A stretch of 64,000 bases of DNA, taken from assembly GCA_947450765.1 (NCBI GenBank), contig CANFXC010000006.1, positions 19,051 to 83,050 on the forward strand. The letters run 5' to 3'. The notes under the pieces were generated by a model. That model saw only the letters and a program-made list of their open reading frames with translations. It did not search any database and was not told the DNA's origin. The DNA is from Comamonadaceae bacterium (lineage in GTDB: Bacteria; Pseudomonadota; Gammaproteobacteria; Burkholderiales; Burkholderiaceae_C). The number at the start of each line of letters is the position of its first letter. Position 1 is the stretch's first letter. Positions 1 to 9,372 of this stretch are shown here, piece after piece. Position numbers and translations under genes: made by a program.

Positions 1-33
1 GGTCGCTAGTGTGCTGGTATCGGAATTTTTCAT
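1..33 (-). CDS. Possible 5' end of a gene running off the left edge
   Basis: An ATG at 33-31 on the minus strand opens a frame of 11 codons (MKNSDTSTLAT) to the window edge without a stop. An AAAGG-like ribosome binding site lies about 7 bases upstream. It would be the gene after bpt in the same direction. Too little is visible to name it. A chance open frame is possible. Confidence 0.3.
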   Translation of the reverse strand, partial: MKNSDTSTLAT

Positions 34-83
34 GTGGCAACCTTTGCCTGCATTTTACTTTGTGAAATTTGTGTCTGCGCCCT

Positions 84-824
84 TTATTGAGCAGGGCTCG
101 CCCAGTCCCCATTCAGGCGGACTTCATTCGGTTTGAAGCGCGCTTTGTAATTCATTTTTGGGCTTTGAGCGATCCAGTAGCCTAAATACACATAGGGAAG
201 GCCAAGAAGGCGCGCTTGTTCAATCTGCCAAATGACGCCATAGTTGCCGTAACTGGCTTTCTTCTCAGGTTCGTAAAACGTATAAACCGCTGAGATGCCG
301 TCATCCAGAATATCCAAAATCGAGATCATTCTAAGGGTCCCAGTTTTGCCATCGGTTCGAGGTTCCCTGAATTCCACCAGGCGTGAATTGACCCGGCTCT
401 GCAGTAAAAATTGGGTGTATTGATCAACGCTATCGTGATCCATGCCGCCACCCGCATGTCGGCTTTTTTGGTAGCGCAGATAAAGGTCGTAATGCTCGGC
501 GATGAAGCCCAGCTTGAGTACCCGGGCTTCAAGATGTTGGTGTTGCTCAGCTGCACGCCGCAGACTGCGGTCGGGTTTGAATTCATCCGCGATCACACGC
601 AACGGGACGCAAGCCTGACAGCCCTCGCAGTACGGTCGGTAGGTGAACATGCCGCTGCGGCGAAACCCGTGCGCGACCAACTTCGAGTAAGCCTCGTTAT
701 GGATCAGGTGGCTTGGCGTGGCCACTTGGGAGCGGGCTTGGCGCTCAGGTAAATAACTGCAAGGATAGGGAGCCGTGGCATAAAACTGCAAAGTTTGCAG
801 CGGCAGATCTTTGAGATGGGTCAC
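84..824 (-). CDS. bpt: Aspartate/glutamate leucyltransferase (Bpt family)
   Basis: Transfers leucine from leucyl-tRNA to proteins with N-terminal Asp or Glu, marking them for ClpAP degradation (bacterial N-end rule). The N-terminal domain shows [10 protein letters not shown] and the cysteine-rich [13 protein letters not shown] typical of the ATE/Bpt family. The C-terminal part has a GNAT-like fold with YLGYWI near the end. The GTG at 824 gives 246 aa, the usual family length, and lies 13 bases after the aat stop. The longer ATG start at 914 would run deep into aat and adds residues absent from the family. Likely co-transcribed with aat. The biochemical assignment comes from family knowledge. 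Confidence 0.93.
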   Translation of the reverse strand: MTHLKDLPLQTLQFYATAPYPCSYLPERQARSQVATPSHLIHNEAYSKLVAHGFRRSGMFTYRPYCEGCQACVPLRVIADEFKPDRSLRRAAEQHQHLEARVLKLGFIAEHYDLYLRYQKSRHAGGGMDHDSVDQYTQFLLQSRVNSRLVEFREPRTDGKTGTLRMISILDILDDGISAVYTFYEPEKKASYGNYGVIWQIEQARLLGLPYVYLGYWIAQSPKMNYKARFKPNEVRLNGDWASPAQ

Positions 825-837
825 GAGCAAGAGGCGG

Positions 838-1605
838 TTAGAGCCGGGGTTCAGTGTGTGTCGGCAAAATTTCATTCCAATGTTGCGCCTCGAAAATCCA
901 CTCCGGATTTGCACGACCGGTCTGTTCGTTCAGGTGTGCTGCAAACGCTTCACGGGTGATTTCGCGGGCGCCAAACGACGACAGGTGCTGCGTATTTTGC
1001 TGGCAATCGATCATGCTGATATTTTTGGCTTTGCAAAAAGCAACCAATGCCGACAATGCGATTTTGGAGGCATCAGTCTGATGCGCGAACATGGATTCGC
1101 CAAAGACCATACCGCCTAGATTGACGCAATAAAGTCCACCGACCAATTCCCCGTTAACCCAAGTTTCGACGCTGTGTGCATGGCCGGCATGGTGCAAATC
1201 TCTGTAAGCGGCAATCATGTCGGGGACGATCCAGGTGCCGGACTGGCCATCGCGCGGAGCGTTTGCACATGCCGAAATAACTTGATCGAAGTTGCTGTCA
1301 AATGTTACGGCGCAAGTGGGGGTCTTAACAAAGCGCTGGAGTGTTTTCTTGAGCGAGCGGTGCAGTTTGAAATCACTTGTCAGCAGCACCATGCGTGGGT
1401 CTGGAGTCCACCACAAAATCGGTTGTCCTAAGCTAAACCATGGAAATATGCCCGCGCCGTAGGCCCTTAACAGGCTGTTGACGTCCAATGCACCACCGGC
1501 AGCAAGCAAGCCTGGTGCTGCTTCATCTGCCCCCCATGCGCTGCTCAGTGTTGGAAATTCTTCACCAGCCTTCAGCCATGGAACAGGTCTAGGTGATCGC
1601 TTCAT
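838..1605 (-). CDS. aat: Leucyl/phenylalanyl-tRNA--protein transferase
   Basis: Transfers Leu or Phe from charged tRNA to proteins with N-terminal Arg or Lys, the second arm of the bacterial N-end rule. The 255-aa sequence carries Aat hallmarks: FPxxxxA near the N terminus, [18 protein letters not shown], and a [17 protein letters not shown] block in the acyltransferase core. Length matches the family. It lies directly upstream of bpt on the same strand, so both N-degron transferases appear to form one two-gene unit. The start at 1605 is consistent with family length. Confidence 0.95.
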   Translation of the reverse strand: MKRSPRPVPWLKAGEEFPTLSSAWGADEAAPGLLAAGGALDVNSLLRAYGAGIFPWFSLGQPILWWTPDPRMVLLTSDFKLHRSLKKTLQRFVKTPTCAVTFDSNFDQVISACANAPRDGQSGTWIVPDMIAAYRDLHHAGHAHSVETWVNGELVGGLYCVNLGGMVFGESMFAHQTDASKIALSALVAFCKAKNISMIDCQQNTQHLSSFGAREITREAFAAHLNEQTGRANPEWIFEAQHWNEILPTHTEPRL

Positions 1606-1834
1606 GAAAATGGACTGACAGGCTTGTAACGGAGGTGATTCTGGCGAGACAATTCGTTACCTTGTACTAAAAAATGGCTTTGAGTTCCAAAGATAAAATA
1701 AAATCGAATACTGAGTTATTAATGTTTTTCATCCATGCACACGATTGAAATGGGACTTAGGCCGACCACAAGCCGTTGGCTACAACGAGAACTCAGTGTT
1801 TCGCATGACGTTATCAAGATTCTTTAGGAAAATT

Positions 1835-2461
1835 ATGCCTGTTTATACAAATAAATTTTCCCAATCCCAGCCCAAAGTGGCCACTTCGCAGTTCAGCCGT
1901 CAGCTCCTGGTGTTGCTGTCCGCGTTGTTGCTTTGCAGCGCCTCACTGGCTCAACGATCCGACGGCCCCGGTGGTCGTGGCCACGACAACGACGGTGACA
2001 ACCGCGGCAAAGGCGGCAAGCACTCACAGGGTTCAGATCGCAAGGATTACGATCAAAAAGGTCAAGATCGACGGGACAACGACCGACAGAGCCGCGACCG
2101 TTCCGGCCCTGATCGACAAGGTTCATCGCGCGCTGATATGCGCCCCGGCGCTTACTTTCAAGATCGTCAACGCTCTGCCATACACGACTACTACGGTACC
2201 CAGTACCGGGCCGGACGTTGCCCACCAGGGTGGTCGAAAAATTACAAGGGTTGTATTCCACCGGTCCAGATACGCTATTACAGCGTCGGACAGCCCTTGG
2301 CACCGGCTGTGATTTATCACACGGTTCCGGCTGCGATGGTGGTCACGCTTGGTGCACCACCCTCAGGCCACCGGTATGTGCGTGTCGCCTCCGACATCTT
2401 GCTGATTGCAGTCGGTACCGGCATGGTGGTCGATGCCATTCAAGACTTAGGCGGTATGTAA
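1835..2461 (+). CDS. RcnB-like periplasmic protein
   Basis: A 208-aa secreted protein. An N-terminal signal segment with a hydrophobic core (LLVLLSALLLCSASLAQ) is followed by a low-complexity central region very rich in Asp, Arg, Gly and Gln (about residues 40-105). The C-terminal domain holds YYGTQYRAGRCPPGWSK and ends in DILLIAVGTGMVVDAIQDL, a signature of RcnB/YohN-type proteins, some of which affect nickel and cobalt homeostasis. The ATG at 1835 is chosen because AGGAA precedes it at proper spacing. Longer starts at 1745 (TTG) or 1805 add residues before the signal peptide. No metal exporter is adjacent, so the role is open. Confidence 0.72.
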   Translation: MPVYTNKFSQSQPKVATSQFSRQLLVLLSALLLCSASLAQRSDGPGGRGHDNDGDNRGKGGKHSQGSDRKDYDQKGQDRRDNDRQSRDRSGPDRQGSSRADMRPGAYFQDRQRSAIHDYYGTQYRAGRCPPGWSKNYKGCIPPVQIRYYSVGQPLAPAVIYHTVPAAMVVTLGAPPSGHRYVRVASDILLIAVGTGMVVDAIQDLGGM

Positions 2462-2669
2462 TCGTTTGCGATTGACGCTACTCCAGAGTCGCGTGCCGAT
2501 TTTGGGACGATTGGCGTCAGTCCGACCGTTGACTGTGTTTTGAGGTACCGCCATTCGAGTGCACATGGCGGCTACATCTGATCACCCGCCGAATTTTAAG
2601 TTCTGACTTCTGGCAAGATGCCGCATCGCGGGCGACCTTCGTCCGCATCCCATCTGATTGGACATCCCT

Positions 2670-3296
2670 ATGCTGCTCGAAGTCGAAGAATCCCAACTCT
2701 TGCTGGTGGACTACCAAGTCCGCCTGATGCCTTCTATTTTTGAACACGAGTTAGTGCTGGCCAATGCCCTGCGGCTGGCCCGACTAGCAGAGGCGCTGCA
2801 AGTGCCTGTTTGGGGCACGGCCCAAAGCCCGGATGAGTTGGGACCCAATGTGCCGGAGTTGCAGGCAGCCATTGAACAAGCTGGCGGCCGGGTGATGAAC
2901 AAGCAGTCTTTCAGCGCGGTGGCCGACGGTCTGTCGGATTGGTTGCGTCCGCCCGTTCGCAAAGCAACGCAGGGCGGTAATGCCCGCAGCCTGCCCAAGC
3001 ATTTGCAGAAGCCTGCCGCCCCGGCCGAAGAAGAGGGGCGCGGCATCATCGTGATTGCTGGATGCGAAGCGCATGTCTGCTTGCTGCAAACCGCGCTTGA
3101 TTTGCTCGAAGAAGAGTTTGACGTGTGGGTTGTCACCGACGCCTGCAGTTCCCGCAGCGAGCGCAATCGGGACGCCGCTTTTGACCGACTGGCTGGCAAT
3201 GGGGCCGAACTGGTGACCACCGAGATGGTGGCTTTTGAATGGTTGCGCACAGCCGACCACGAGATGTTCAAGCGGGTGCAGTCGCTGATCAAGTGA
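2670..3296 (+). CDS. Isochorismatase-family cysteine hydrolase
   Basis: A 208-aa single-domain cysteine hydrolase. The catalytic triad of the isochorismatase fold is visible: Asp in LLLVDYQ, Lys in VMNKQSFS, and Cys in AGCEAHVCLLQTALDL. A Lys/Pro/Arg-rich insertion of about 30 residues lies between the Lys and Cys motifs, common in beta- and gammaproteobacterial members annotated only as hydrolases. The substrate cannot be read from sequence; nicotinamidase, amidase and isochorismatase activities all occur in the superfamily. The ATG at 2670 is preferred to a TTG at 2658. No operon partner is evident. Confidence 0.85.
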   Translation: MLLEVEESQLLLVDYQVRLMPSIFEHELVLANALRLARLAEALQVPVWGTAQSPDELGPNVPELQAAIEQAGGRVMNKQSFSAVADGLSDWLRPPVRKATQGGNARSLPKHLQKPAAPAEEEGRGIIVIAGCEAHVCLLQTALDLLEEEFDVWVVTDACSSRSERNRDAAFDRLAGNGAELVTTEMVAFEWLRTADHEMFKRVQSLIK

Positions 3297-3391
3297 GAGC
3301 GCGCGGGTCGCACGGGGTCAAAGGGCTGAAGTCAGGCCGCTGAAAGTTCTATTATCAATAATTATGAATTCAGTTTAAACGGAGACCCGAG

Positions 3392-5320
3392 ATGAGCCCA
3401 GCGCCGACCCCCGTCAGCTACGCCGACTTTTACCGTCAGTCCATCGATCATCCGGATGCATTTTGGGCCGAGCAGGCCAAGTTGATCGACTGGTTCAAGC
3501 CCTTTGAGCGTGTCTGTAACTACGACAACCCTCCGTTTGCGCGCTGGTTCGAAGGCGGCCAAACCAATCTGTGCCACAACGCGGTCGACCGGCATTTGGC
3601 AGAGCGTGCAGATCAGGCTGCCCTGATTGCGATCTCGACGGAAACAGGCACCGAAAAAACATACACCTTCAGCGACTTGCACCGTGAAGTTCAGCGCATG
3701 GCGGCCAGCCTGAAATCGCTGGGGGTGCAAAAGGGCGATCGTGTGTTGATCTACATGCCGATGGTGGCTGACGCTGCTTTTGCGATGCTCGCCTGCGCGC
3801 GCATCGGTGCTATTCATTGCGTGGTGTTTGGTGGTTTTGCCAGCGGATCCCTGGCCTCGCGCATTGACGACGCCACACCGAAAGTCATCGTCAGCGCCGA
3901 TGCCGGTTCGCGCGGTGGCAAGCCGACGCCCTACAAGCACTTGCTGGACGAAGCGATTCGGCTGGCCAAGCACAAGCCCGACGCTGTGCTGCTGTCTGAC
4001 CGGCAGCTCGCACCGATGGATTGGGTCGCCGGACGCGACCATTTGTGGTCTGCATTACGGCAGCAACACATCGACGCGCAAGTGCCTTGCGAGCCGATGA
4101 ACTCGACCGACATCAGCTACACCATCTACACCAGCGGCACCACCGGCAAGCCCAAAGGTGTGCAGCGCGACACCGCTGGCTACACCGTCGCTTTAGCGGC
4201 CAGCATGAAGTATATTTTTGGCGGTCGTGCTGGCGAAACCTTCTTCGCCACCAGCGATATTGGCTGGGTCGTTGGCCACAGCTACATCGTTTACGGTCCG
4301 TTGATTGCCGGCATGGCGACCATCATGTACGAGGGTTTGCCAACGCAAGGCTTGGATGGTCAGCCGGACGGCGGTATTTGGTGGAGCCTGGTCGAAAAGT
4401 ACAAGGTGACCGGCATGTTCAGCGCGCCGACGGCCGTGCGTGTGCTTAAAAAACAAGACCCCGCGCTGCTCAAAAAATACGATCTGTCGAGCCTGCGTGC
4501 TTTGTATCTGGCGGGTGAGCCGTTGGACGCGCCGACCGCCCGCTGGATCAGCGAAGGCTTGAACGTGCCGATCATCGACAACTACTGGCAAACCGAAACC
4601 GGCTGGCCGCTGCTCACCGTGGCCAATGGCGTGGCGCCTATGGCCAGCAAGTTTGGCAGCCCGGGTGTGCCGATGTACGGCTACAACGTCAAACTGCTGC
4701 ACGAAAACACCGGCGAAGAACTCACCCAGCCGAATGAAAAAGGCGTGGTGGTGCTGGACGGCCCGACGCCGCCCGGTTTCATGCAAACCATCTGGAAAGA
4801 CGACGCGCGCTTCGTCAATACGTATTGGAAGAGCATTCCGGGCAAGCTGGTCTACAACACCTTCGACTGGGGTATTCGCGACGAAGACGGCTACTACTTC
4901 ATCCTCGGTCGAACTGACGATGTCATCAACGTCGCTGGTCACCGTTTGGGCACGCGCGAGATTGAAGAAAGTATTTCAGGCCATGCTTCTGTGGCTGAAG
5001 TGGCGGTGGTCGGTGTCGCTGACAACCTCAAGGGGCAAGTCGCCATGGCTTTTGTCGTGCTGAAAGACGCTCGTGCTGTGAATGATCCTGCAGTCGCACT
5101 GCAGCTTGAACGCGAGATCATGAAGCAAGTCGATGGCGATTTGGGTGCTGTCGCTCGCCCGGCTCGGGTGCGCTTCGTCACGGCCTTGCCGAAGACCCGC
5201 AGCGGCAAACTGCTGCGCCGCGTGATTCAGGCCATTTGCGAAGGTCGTGATGCCGGCGATGTGACAAGCATGGACGACCCGGCCGCCTTGCAGCAGATCA
5301 AGGATCTCATGGCGAGCTGA
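3392..5320 (+). CDS. prpE: Propionyl-CoA synthetase (PrpE-type acyl-CoA ligase)
   Basis: ATP-dependent ligase of 642 aa forming propionyl-CoA from propionate, CoA and ATP through an acyl-adenylate. The AMP-binding P-loop YTSGTTGKPKGVQRDT, the NYWQTETGWP motif, the YYFILGRTDDVINVAGHRLGTREIE hinge region and the C-terminal SGKLLRR with the conserved acylation-regulated lysine are all present. The order and the YGLP-type variants fit PrpE better than Acs. An AT-rich stretch (about 3350-3372) and a GGAG site precede the ATG. No prpBCD genes are visible nearby, so it may serve a general short-chain acid activation role. Confidence 0.9.
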   Translation: MSPAPTPVSYADFYRQSIDHPDAFWAEQAKLIDWFKPFERVCNYDNPPFARWFEGGQTNLCHNAVDRHLAERADQAALIAISTETGTEKTYTFSDLHREVQRMAASLKSLGVQKGDRVLIYMPMVADAAFAMLACARIGAIHCVVFGGFASGSLASRIDDATPKVIVSADAGSRGGKPTPYKHLLDEAIRLAKHKPDAVLLSDRQLAPMDWVAGRDHLWSALRQQHIDAQVPCEPMNSTDISYTIYTSGTTGKPKGVQRDTAGYTVALAASMKYIFGGRAGETFFATSDIGWVVGHSYIVYGPLIAGMATIMYEGLPTQGLDGQPDGGIWWSLVEKYKVTGMFSAPTAVRVLKKQDPALLKKYDLSSLRALYLAGEPLDAPTARWISEGLNVPIIDNYWQTETGWPLLTVANGVAPMASKFGSPGVPMYGYNVKLLHENTGEELTQPNEKGVVVLDGPTPPGFMQTIWKDDARFVNTYWKSIPGKLVYNTFDWGIRDEDGYYFILGRTDDVINVAGHRLGTREIEESISGHASVAEVAVVGVADNLKGQVAMAFVVLKDARAVNDPAVALQLEREIMKQVDGDLGAVARPARVRFVTALPKTRSGKLLRRVIQAICEGRDAGDVTSMDDPAALQQIKDLMAS

Positions 5321-5411
5321 TCAACTGAAATCTCCCAACTCTTTAATTCGCTTTTGGCTTATATTTGGCTCCGGCCATAACAAGTCTTGATCGATCACAG
5401 GGGAGGGGGAT

Positions 5412-6422
5412 ATGCAGTTTTTCAAGCATTGGACATTAGCGCTGGTTGTGGCGCTGGCGCTTTGGCCAGCTGTCCATGTTCAGGCTCAGGCTCAGTCTGC
5501 GGTTACGCCCCAAGCCGTTGTCGCCGATCCCCGTGCAAACGGTGTCAATGGCGTCAAGATGAGCCCGCAGCGCGTCTCCTCGCTCGCTTGGTATGTCGAA
5601 GGCCTGTCGGCGATGGGTTCCAGCGCCAATCAAAACTTCATCTCCAACGCCGGCTTCGTCATCACGCCTGCTGGTGTGGTTGTCATTGATGCGTTGGGTT
5701 CACCGGCTTTGGCTGAGCAGTTGCTGGCTGAGATTCGCAAACTCACGCCCTTGCCGGTCACGCACGTCATCGTCACGCACTACCATGCCGACCATATTTA
5801 TGGCCTGCAGACCTTCAAGGCGCAGGGCGCGCGCATTGTGGCGCATGGTGCGGCGCGTGAGTATTTGCAGTCAGACACCGCACGACTGCGGATGGAGAGT
5901 TCGCGCCAAGAGCTCTTCCCGTGGATTGACGAGAACACTCGCTTGGTGCCTGCCGATCAATGGATCGATGGCCCGACTGAATTGACTGTTGGTGGCGTTC
6001 GTTTCGTGTTGCAGCCGGTCGGTCCGTCCCATACCCCGGAAGATTTGGTGATTTACCTGCCGCAGGACAAAGTTCTGTTTGCCGGTGATCTGGTCTTTCG
6101 CAACCGCATTCCCTATGTCGGGCAAGCCGACAGTGGTCATTGGATTCAGTCGTTAGAGACCCTGCTGACTTTCGACACCGCCGTGGTCGTTCCTGGGCAT
6201 GGTCCGCTGTCAAAAGAAGCTAAAAGCGACATGGCGTTGACGCGTGACTACCTTGTCTACTTGCGCAGCAGCATGGCTGAGGCCGCCCAAAACATGGAAC
6301 CCTTTGACTCCGCCTACAAGGCTGCTAACTGGTCGCGTTTCGAGCATCTTCCGCTGTTCAACGCGGTGAACCGCATGAACGCCTACAACACGTATTTACT
6401 GATGGAGCGCGAAGTCAAGTAG
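5412..6422 (+). CDS. Secreted metallo-beta-lactamase-fold hydrolase (SoxH-like)
   Basis: A 336-aa protein with a clear signal peptide (residues 1 to about 26, ending VQAQA). The metal-binding HYHADH motif spans residues 123-128. Further zinc ligands are seen in GPSHTPEDL, FAGDLVF and VVPGHGPL. It resembles periplasmic MBL proteins found beside sox and quinoprotein gene sets (SoxH and PQQ relay hydrolases), whose role in sulfur oxidation is not settled. A strong GGGGAGGGGG ribosome site precedes the ATG. A small cytochrome c gene starts 32 bases after its stop, and soxC follows, which supports a link to sulfur metabolism. Confidence 0.8.
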   Translation: MQFFKHWTLALVVALALWPAVHVQAQAQSAVTPQAVVADPRANGVNGVKMSPQRVSSLAWYVEGLSAMGSSANQNFISNAGFVITPAGVVVIDALGSPALAEQLLAEIRKLTPLPVTHVIVTHYHADHIYGLQTFKAQGARIVAHGAAREYLQSDTARLRMESSRQELFPWIDENTRLVPADQWIDGPTELTVGGVRFVLQPVGPSHTPEDLVIYLPQDKVLFAGDLVFRNRIPYVGQADSGHWIQSLETLLTFDTAVVVPGHGPLSKEAKSDMALTRDYLVYLRSSMAEAAQNMEPFDSAYKAANWSRFEHLPLFNAVNRMNAYNTYLLMEREVK

Positions 6423-6454
6423 CGGCATACTGGCGTTTTGCACTCACACCGACC

Positions 6455-6775
6455 ATGACTCGCCAATCTCTGCTCTCTGCACTGCTCTGCCTCGCCAGTG
6501 TTTCGGCCCTGGCGCAAGGCCCGGCTATTTTTGTCGGAGCCGACCTGAAGCTCGGCGCGCAGCTGATCGCTGAGAACCAGTGCGTGGCTTGCCACCAGCG
6601 CAAGGTTGGGGGTGACGGATCGGCCATTTACCAATCCAGCGGTCGAATTGACACGCCCGGCGCTCTGCGCGGCATGATCGAGCAGTGCAACATGGAACTC
6701 AACCTGGCCTTGTTTCCTGAAGAAGTGACCGCTATCAGTGCGGTGCTGAACCGGGACCATTACCGCTTCAAGTGA
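6455..6775 (+). CDS. Small periplasmic c-type cytochrome
   Basis: A 106-aa monoheme cytochrome c. The signal peptide occupies about residues 1-21 (LLCLASVSALAQ), and one heme-attachment motif CVACH spans residues 43-47. The distal axial ligand is probably one of the methionines in the C-terminal half (GMIEQCNMEL). The likely job is shuttling electrons in the periplasm, perhaps from Sox enzymes to a terminal oxidase. It sits between the MBL hydrolase gene and soxC. The family is not one I can name precisely. Confidence 0.8.
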   Translation: MTRQSLLSALLCLASVSALAQGPAIFVGADLKLGAQLIAENQCVACHQRKVGGDGSAIYQSSGRIDTPGALRGMIEQCNMELNLALFPEEVTAISAVLNRDHYRFK

Positions 6776-6845
6776 GGCGTATCCCACACGCTTTAGATTT
6801 GGATCTTCGAATGGGGGTAAACACCGGGCACAAAAAAAGTTTCCA

Positions 6846-6885
6846 AGCTATATATTAGTAAATGCGAATATTTAAATTAAAGATG
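6846..6885 (+). promoter_or_regulatory. AT-rich candidate promoter/operator upstream of soxC
   Basis: A strongly AT-rich stretch in an otherwise GC-rich region lies about 30-65 bases upstream of the soxC start. It includes the palindrome ATTTAAAT. ArsR-family sulfur regulators (SoxR, BigR, SqrR) bind AT-rich dyads upstream of their targets, and one such regulator is encoded at 13725. Binding is an inference from position and composition. Confidence 0.3.
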
Positions 6886-6911
6886 TGCGACTTTAGTTCC
6901 AAGGAGTCACC

Positions 6912-8288
6912 GTGAAGCATGAAGACCTGATGACAGGCCTGGGTTCAGGACGGATTCAAAAAGCACCCGAAAACTTTCTCGGCTGTGCTGACGTCCAGAC
7001 TGTCGTGGCTGAGGCTAAAAACGGTCGGCGTGACTTCATTCGTGGCGCTTTCGCGGCGGCCGCTGCTGGCTTGGCCGCGCCTGCTGCGCTGGCCCAAAGC
7101 AATCCGGTGCCCAGCGAAGGTGGGGATCCGAATATTCTCAACTTGCCCGCGCACAGCACGGGCTTGGGGCAGGGCGTGGTCACCGACGGCTATGGCAAGC
7201 CATCACAGTACGAGGCCAACGTGCAGCGCCGGCAAAGCCCGGGTTTGACCCAGACGGCACAAGCCTCGGTGTCGTTCGCGCCGCTGCAGTCCTTGTTTGG
7301 CATCATCACCCCGAGCGGATTGCACTTCGAGCGGCACCATCAAGGCTGGTGGGACATTGACCCTTCCAAGCACCGTTTCATGGTCAACGGCATGGTCAGC
7401 AAGCCGCATGTGTTCACCATGGACGAGATCATGCGACTGCCATCAGTCTCGCGTTTTCACGTCATTGAATGTGGCGCCAACACCGCCGCCGAATGGGGCA
7501 ATGTGGCGGTGCCGACCTGCCAGTACACCCACGGCATGATTTCTTGCAGCGAGTTCACCGGTGTGCCACTCATCACTTTGCTCGAAATCGCTGGCGCTGA
7601 TTTGAAAAACGGCAAGTTCGTGCTGGCCGAAGGCGGTGAGGGTTCGTCCATGACCCGGACCATCCCGATGAGCCTGATTCTGTCGGGTGAAGTGCTGGTT
7701 GCCTATGGTCAAAACGGTGAAATGCTGCGGCCTGAAAACGGCTACCCCTTGCGCTTGGTGGTGCCCGGCGTGCAGGGCGTGAGCTGGATCAAATATTTGC
7801 GCCGGGTCGAGCTGGGCGACAAACCTTACGCGACCAAGGATGAAGCGATTCACTACCTCGACTTGCAGCCCGACGGCATGCAGCGTCAGTACGCCAGTTT
7901 GCAAGAATGCAAAAGCGTGGTCACCACGCCCTCGGGCGGTCAGGTGCTGCTGGATAAGGGTTTTTACAACATCACTGGGCTGGCTTGGTCGGGCAGGGGC
8001 AAGATCAAAAAAGTCGATGTGTCCGTTGACGGTGGACGCAATTGGCGTCAGGCCCGACTTGAAACGCCGGTGCTATCCAAGGCGCTCAGCCGCTTTAACC
8101 TTGGCTGGGTTTGGGACGGTAAACCCGCCATCATTCAGAGCCGCGCAACCGATGAAACCGGCTACGTGCAGCCGACCTACAAGCTGCTACGGGAGGTGCG
8201 CGGCACGCGCTCGATTTATCACAACAATGCGATTCAGTCATGGCTGGTGCAGGAAAACGGCGAGGTCAAAAATGTTCAACTCTCGTGA
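6912..8288 (+). CDS. soxC: Sulfane dehydrogenase molybdenum subunit SoxC
   Basis: Periplasmic molybdopterin subunit of the Sox(CD)2 sulfur dehydrogenase, which oxidises the sulfane sulfur bound to SoxY, a six-electron step. The 458-aa protein has a Tat-type N-terminal signal (GRRDFIRG followed by an alanine-rich core). The oxidoreductase molybdopterin domain includes IECGANTAAEW with the Mo-ligating cysteine and GVQGVSWIKYLRRVEL. A Mo-co dimerisation domain forms the C-terminal third. The start is a GTG at 6912 with AAGGAG five bases upstream. The soxD start lies inside its 3' end. SoxC with SoxD implies full oxidation of thiosulfate to sulfate. Confidence 0.95.
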   Translation: MKHEDLMTGLGSGRIQKAPENFLGCADVQTVVAEAKNGRRDFIRGAFAAAAAGLAAPAALAQSNPVPSEGGDPNILNLPAHSTGLGQGVVTDGYGKPSQYEANVQRRQSPGLTQTAQASVSFAPLQSLFGIITPSGLHFERHHQGWWDIDPSKHRFMVNGMVSKPHVFTMDEIMRLPSVSRFHVIECGANTAAEWGNVAVPTCQYTHGMISCSEFTGVPLITLLEIAGADLKNGKFVLAEGGEGSSMTRTIPMSLILSGEVLVAYGQNGEMLRPENGYPLRLVVPGVQGVSWIKYLRRVELGDKPYATKDEAIHYLDLQPDGMQRQYASLQECKSVVTTPSGGQVLLDKGFYNITGLAWSGRGKIKKVDVSVDGGRNWRQARLETPVLSKALSRFNLGWVWDGKPAIIQSRATDETGYVQPTYKLLREVRGTRSIYHNNAIQSWLVQENGEVKNVQLS

Positions 8289-9327
8289 TGCACTCTTGGT
8301 TATTGCTGCGCTGGTTTGCGCCGGTTGGGTTTCCGCGCAAACAGCCAATCCGTACACCGGCATCGGCCGTCTCGCCACGCCCAAAGAAGTGGCGGCTTGG
8401 GATATTGATGTGCGGCCTGACTTCAAGGGCTTGCCGGCTGGTGCTGGTTCGGTGACCAAAGGACAAGATGTCTGGGAAAGCAAATGCGCCAGCTGCCACG
8501 GTATTTTTGGTGAGTCCAACGAGGTTTTCACGCCGCTGATTGGCGGCACCACGGCCGAGGATGTCAAGACTGGCCGTGTTGCCAAACTGCTGGACCCGAC
8601 GACGGGCCGCACCATGCTGATGAAGCTGGCGACGGTCTCGACGCTGTGGGACTACATCAACCGCGCCATGCCTTGGAACCAGCCGAAGTCATTGAGTACC
8701 GAAGAGGTCTATGCTGTCACGGCCTTCTTGCTCAACCTTGGTGGCGTCATTCCTGAAGACGACGTCTTGTCTGACAAAAACATCGCTGAGGTGCAGGCCC
8801 GCATGCCCAACCGCTACGGCATGACAACACAGCACGCGATGTGGCCGGGCAATGAGTTCAACGGCAGCCGTCAGCCGGACGTGCGCAACACGGCCTGCAT
8901 GAAGAACTGCGCGACAGAACCCAGCGTGGCGTCTTTGTTGCCGGACTTTGCCCGCAATGCCCATGGCAATCTTGCGGACCAAAATCGGGGCATTGGCGCC
9001 CAGCATGGTGTCGACACAAGTCGCCCTGAAGGACAGAAGGGTGTTGCTCCCGCCGCTACAATTTCCCCTGCTCCAGTTGTATCTGCTGCGGTGGCCCTCG
9101 CCCAAAAGAACAACTGCACGGCTTGCCACGCGGTGGATAAGAAAATTCTGGGGCCCAGTTTTGTCGATATTGCCAAAAAGCACGCCGGGAAAACGGAGTA
9201 CCTGGCAGGAAAGATAAAGTCTGGCGGGTCGGGAGTTTGGGGGTCTATACCCATGCCGGCCCAGGGCGTGACCGATGCAGATGCCAATGCGATTGCCGCT
9301 TGGCTTGCTAAAGGTGCCGGCCGATAA
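8272..9327 (+). CDS. soxD: Sulfane dehydrogenase diheme cytochrome SoxD
   Basis: Cytochrome c partner of SoxC, accepting electrons from the molybdenum centre. The ATG at 8272 overlaps the end of soxC by 17 bases and gives 351 aa. It carries a signal peptide (MFNSRDALLVIAALVCAGWVSAQ), an N-terminal heme domain with CASCH at residues 72-76, and a C-terminal heme domain with CTACH followed by a short cytochrome c fold ending AIAAWLAKGA. An upstream open frame extends far into soxC but is not a credible start. The overlap indicates translational coupling. Confidence 0.95.
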   Translation: MFNSRDALLVIAALVCAGWVSAQTANPYTGIGRLATPKEVAAWDIDVRPDFKGLPAGAGSVTKGQDVWESKCASCHGIFGESNEVFTPLIGGTTAEDVKTGRVAKLLDPTTGRTMLMKLATVSTLWDYINRAMPWNQPKSLSTEEVYAVTAFLLNLGGVIPEDDVLSDKNIAEVQARMPNRYGMTTQHAMWPGNEFNGSRQPDVRNTACMKNCATEPSVASLLPDFARNAHGNLADQNRGIGAQHGVDTSRPEGQKGVAPAATISPAPVVSAAVALAQKNNCTACHAVDKKILGPSFVDIAKKHAGKTEYLAGKIKSGGSGVWGSIPMPAQGVTDADANAIAAWLAKGAGR

Positions 9328-9372
9328 GGGCGGCTAAAGATCTGTTCAATAGACGCTAAGGAACGTCGAAAA

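Noticed and set aside
7840..8271. Long in-frame extension of soxD inside soxC
   Set aside because: It lies wholly within the conserved soxC frame and encodes no SoxD-like sequence; the signal peptide begins at 8272.
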